Of a stretch of DNA of 43,346 nucleotides, positions 41,876 to 43,346 are shown in pieces. A program made the position numbers and the translations under genes. Within the stretch, counting starts at the first letter, position 1, and each line of letters opens with the position of its first letter. The stretch is from assembly GCA_020741775.1 (NCBI GenBank), contig DYYG01000057.1, forward strand, positions 1 through 43,346, read 5' to 3'. The notes under the pieces were generated by a model. That model did not search any database. It worked only from the letters and a program-made list of their open reading frames with translations, and was not told the origin of the DNA. This DNA is from Methylorubrum populi (GTDB lineage: Bacteria; Pseudomonadota; Alphaproteobacteria; Rhizobiales; Beijerinckiaceae).

Positions 41876-41997
41876 TTCAAGACCCCGTGGTGTGGCAGGC
41901 TTGTCTTGCCCAAACCGGCCCCCGCTTCGGCGGAGAGCACTCTCCGGAGATGCGAGGGCCGGGTCGGGTTCTTCGTCGATCCGTCGCTTGCCGGACC

Positions 41998-42915
41998 TCA
42001 GGTCCGCGTGGTTGGGAAGGCCGGCTTCGGGGCGCTGAGCAGGCCGCCGAGGAAGGCGGCGATGGCACCGAGAATCAGAGCGATCGAGGCGTAGAGGGCG
42101 CCCTGGGTGGCGACCGACTTCGCGGTCTTGGCCGCGTCTTCCGCCTGCTTCTTGGCGCTGGCCACCGCCTGCTCGTACTGCTTCTGATAGTCCTGCACCT
42201 GTTGGCGGGCCTGATCGACCGGGATGTTCTGCGCCTTGGCCAGGGCGTCGGCAGCGCGGGTCTCGGCCTGCTGCTTGTCGGCGGCATCGCCCGAGAGAAG
42301 GGCGCGAACGGCCGCGACGGCGGCGTCGCGGGCGGCCTGCGGATCCTGACCGGCGGCCTGTTCCTTCACGCGCTGCTCGACCCGGTCGAGGGGGTTCGAA
42401 ATCTTGCTCAGCGAGGGCGCCGCGGCCTGCGCCGCCGTCTGGACAGTGCCGCCGACCAGATTGCCGGCGCCACCGAGCGCCGTTCCGACGGTGCTGACGG
42501 CGCTGCCGACAATGCCGCTGGCGGCGGAAGTCAGCAGGTAGAGAACGATGAGCGTGGTCACGACCCAGGACACGAAGCCGTGCAACCCGGCAACCGCCCG
42601 CAGCGGCTTGCCGGCGAGGCGCCCGGCGATCAGGCCGCCGACGAGGGAGGCGACGATGCCCGAGCCGACGAACCACGCCCCGGCGCTGATCGAGAAATTC
42701 GAGGCGGTGGGATTGTCGCCGGCATTCACGTCCACCGCTGCGAGCCCGGCGGCGACGCCGACGAGATTGATCACGACCTGGGTCACGAGCGCGGTCGCGG
42801 CGCCGGCGAGGATGGCGCCCCAGGAAACCTGATTGAGGTCGATGGTCTCGCGGGCGAGCGTTCGCCTGTCGTCGGCGATCACGGCCGAGGTGGTGAAGCC
42901 GGGGGGATGGGCCAC
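41998..42915 (-). CDS. Multi-span membrane protein with helical periplasmic or cytoplasmic insert
   Basis: The 305-residue protein starts with a short polar stretch. Helices follow at about 32-55 (WGAILAGAATALVTQVVINL), 75-100, 108-130 and a Gly-rich segment (SAASGIVGSAVSTVGTALGG). The middle (about 165-260) is Ala/Gln/Lys-rich and probably coiled coil (QAETRAADALAKAQNIP, YEQAVASAKKQAEDAAKTAK). A last helix follows. Related proteins are sometimes labelled PhnA-like in Methylobacterium annotations, but nothing here resembles PhnA. Function unknown. A segment of its 5' half (42727-42830) is exactly repeated in inverted orientation at the right end of the window. Confidence 0.75.
   Translation of the reverse strand: MAHPPGFTTSAVIADDRRTLARETIDLNQVSWGAILAGAATALVTQVVINLVGVAAGLAAVDVNAGDNPTASNFSISAGAWFVGSGIVASLVGGLIAGRLAGKPLRAVAGLHGFVSWVVTTLIVLYLLTSAASGIVGSAVSTVGTALGGAGNLVGGTVQTAAQAAAPSLSKISNPLDRVEQRVKEQAAGQDPQAARDAAVAAVRALLSGDAADKQQAETRAADALAKAQNIPVDQARQQVQDYQKQYEQAVASAKKQAEDAAKTAKSVATQGALYASIALILGAIAAFLGGLLSAPKPAFPTTRT
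42727..42830 (-). repeat. Inverted repeat copy 1 (inside the membrane-protein gene)
   Basis: These 104 bases are the exact reverse complement of 43243-43346. In this copy they code for residues about 29-63 of the membrane protein and look native, since the reading frame continues on both sides. Confidence 0.95.
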
Positions 42916-43049
42916 GCTGTTACTCCAAGTCTAGGGAAATCTGCGAGAAGGGATGGCTGAGGAAGCCGGGCACCCGATGCCGACGGGGCGTCGCAGGGCG
43001 CGGCGCCTCAGGTGAGAGCGGACATTGCGGAATCGGGCGCGCCGCTCGC

Positions 43050-43242
43050 TCAGCTGCGTCCGCGGACGAGCAGGCCGAGGCCGAAGCCGATCAGGCCCGC
43101 CACGACGAGGGAGGTGTGCGGCCACTCGACGGAGCGCTCGTGTCCTTCCCGCAGGGTGCGGCGGCCGCGATCGAAGGCCTCCTCGGCCACATCGTAGGCC
43201 TCATCGGCGGCATGGCGAACGCTATCCTTGGCTTGACCGTAA
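43050..43242 (-). CDS. CsbD/DUF883-like stress protein with C-terminal membrane anchor, 5' part missing
   Basis: Reading leftward from 43242 to TGA at 43050-43052, the frame gives LYGQAKDSVRHAADEAYDVA and continues EEAFDRGRRTLREGH and VEWPHTSLVVAGLIGFGLGL before LVRGRS. The (N)LYGQAKD motif is typical of CsbD-like proteins, and the amphipathic helix followed by one C-terminal helix with a basic end is typical of DUF883/ElaB-like proteins. The upstream half, which should lie to the right, is replaced at 43243 by an inverted copy of 42727-42830. The gene is therefore either truncated by a rearrangement or spoiled by an assembly error at the contig end. It is on the same strand as, and upstream of, the membrane-protein gene. 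Confidence 0.6.
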
Positions 43243-43346
43243 AGGTTTCCTGGGGCGCCATCCTCGCCGGCGCCGCGACCGCGCTCGTGACCCAGGTCGT
43301 GATCAATCTCGTCGGCGTCGCCGCCGGGCTCGCAGCGGTGGACGTG
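43243..43346 (+). repeat. Inverted repeat copy 2 (at the right end of the window)
   Basis: Exact reverse complement of 42727-42830 running to the last base. It begins right at the codon boundary region of the CsbD-like gene, at a short shared AACCT. Plus-strand ATG 43212 reads into it in the membrane-protein frame, making a chimeric open frame. Confidence 0.95.

Noticed and set aside
43212..43346. Plus-strand partial gene similar to the membrane protein at 41998
   Set aside because: Its similar part is exactly the terminal inverted repeat, and its first 10 codons are antisense to the CsbD-like gene. It is a chimeric frame.
1..43346. CRISPR arrays, insertion sequences, prophage, rRNA genes
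   Set aside because: No regularly spaced direct repeats, transposase, phage structural genes or rRNA sequence were found in reading through. The 15-bp units at 3647 are contiguous and have no spacers.

Overview
The window reads as chromosomal DNA from a high-GC alphaproteobacterium of the order Hyphomicrobiales, most likely Methylobacteriaceae (Methylobacterium or Methylorubrum). The basis is strong GC bias with GC-ended codons, a long alphaproteobacterial PolA, a classical Tad pilus locus, an EgtD-type methyltransferase and lineage-typical hairpin repeats. Genus is an inference from gene content. The left edge cuts a tRNA-Val gene. The right edge lies inside an exact 104-bp inverted repeat, so the window may be a whole contig of a draft assembly.

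Layout. 1-3100: 3' half of tRNA-Val(TAC), then an AT-richer, island-like stretch with a glycosyltransferase fused to a discoidin-like domain and a convergent FkbM methyltransferase; no integrase is visible. 3100-5130: a gene-poor patch (terminator, 27-residue membrane peptide gene, 15-bp tandem repeats) and a GT4 glycosyltransferase. 5137-10921: a minus-strand operon of a GntA/YqcI-YcgG heme N-oxygenase homologue, a class I methyltransferase and an EgtD-like amino-acid N-methyltransferase. It is preceded by a DUF1989 (urea-carboxylase-associated family) gene that diverges from an OPT transporter. This is the most interesting part of the window. 10996-12243: an ABC-2 permease without an ATPase, and two identical tRNA-Ala(GGC) genes with a strong promoter.

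12386-22870 is mostly housekeeping: a secreted protein, a BrkB/YihY membrane protein, a secreted cupin, a glycine-rich secreted protein, polA, nfi (endonuclease V), ychF, pth and rplY. A 132-bp nested palindrome separates polA from nfi. 23039-32981 is the Tad/Flp pilus locus: a divergent secretin-N-like protein, then flp, cpaA, cpaB, cpaC, cpaD, cpaE, cpaF, tadB and tadC. Together these cover pilin, prepilin peptidase, outer-membrane secretin with its lipoprotein, localisation ATPase, motor ATPase and inner-membrane platform. TadE/TadF minor pilins and TadG are not in the window.

32995-43346 holds metabolic, stress and signalling genes: an acyltransferase-3, a tandem MaoC protein translationally coupled to an MHS-type transporter, ohr under a 30-bp perfect palindrome, a CoA-binding protein, a PaaI-like thioesterase, an MFS transporter, a membrane-bound diguanylate cyclase with an inhibitory site, a multi-span membrane protein, and the 3' part of a CsbD/DUF883-like gene broken at the terminal inverted repeat.
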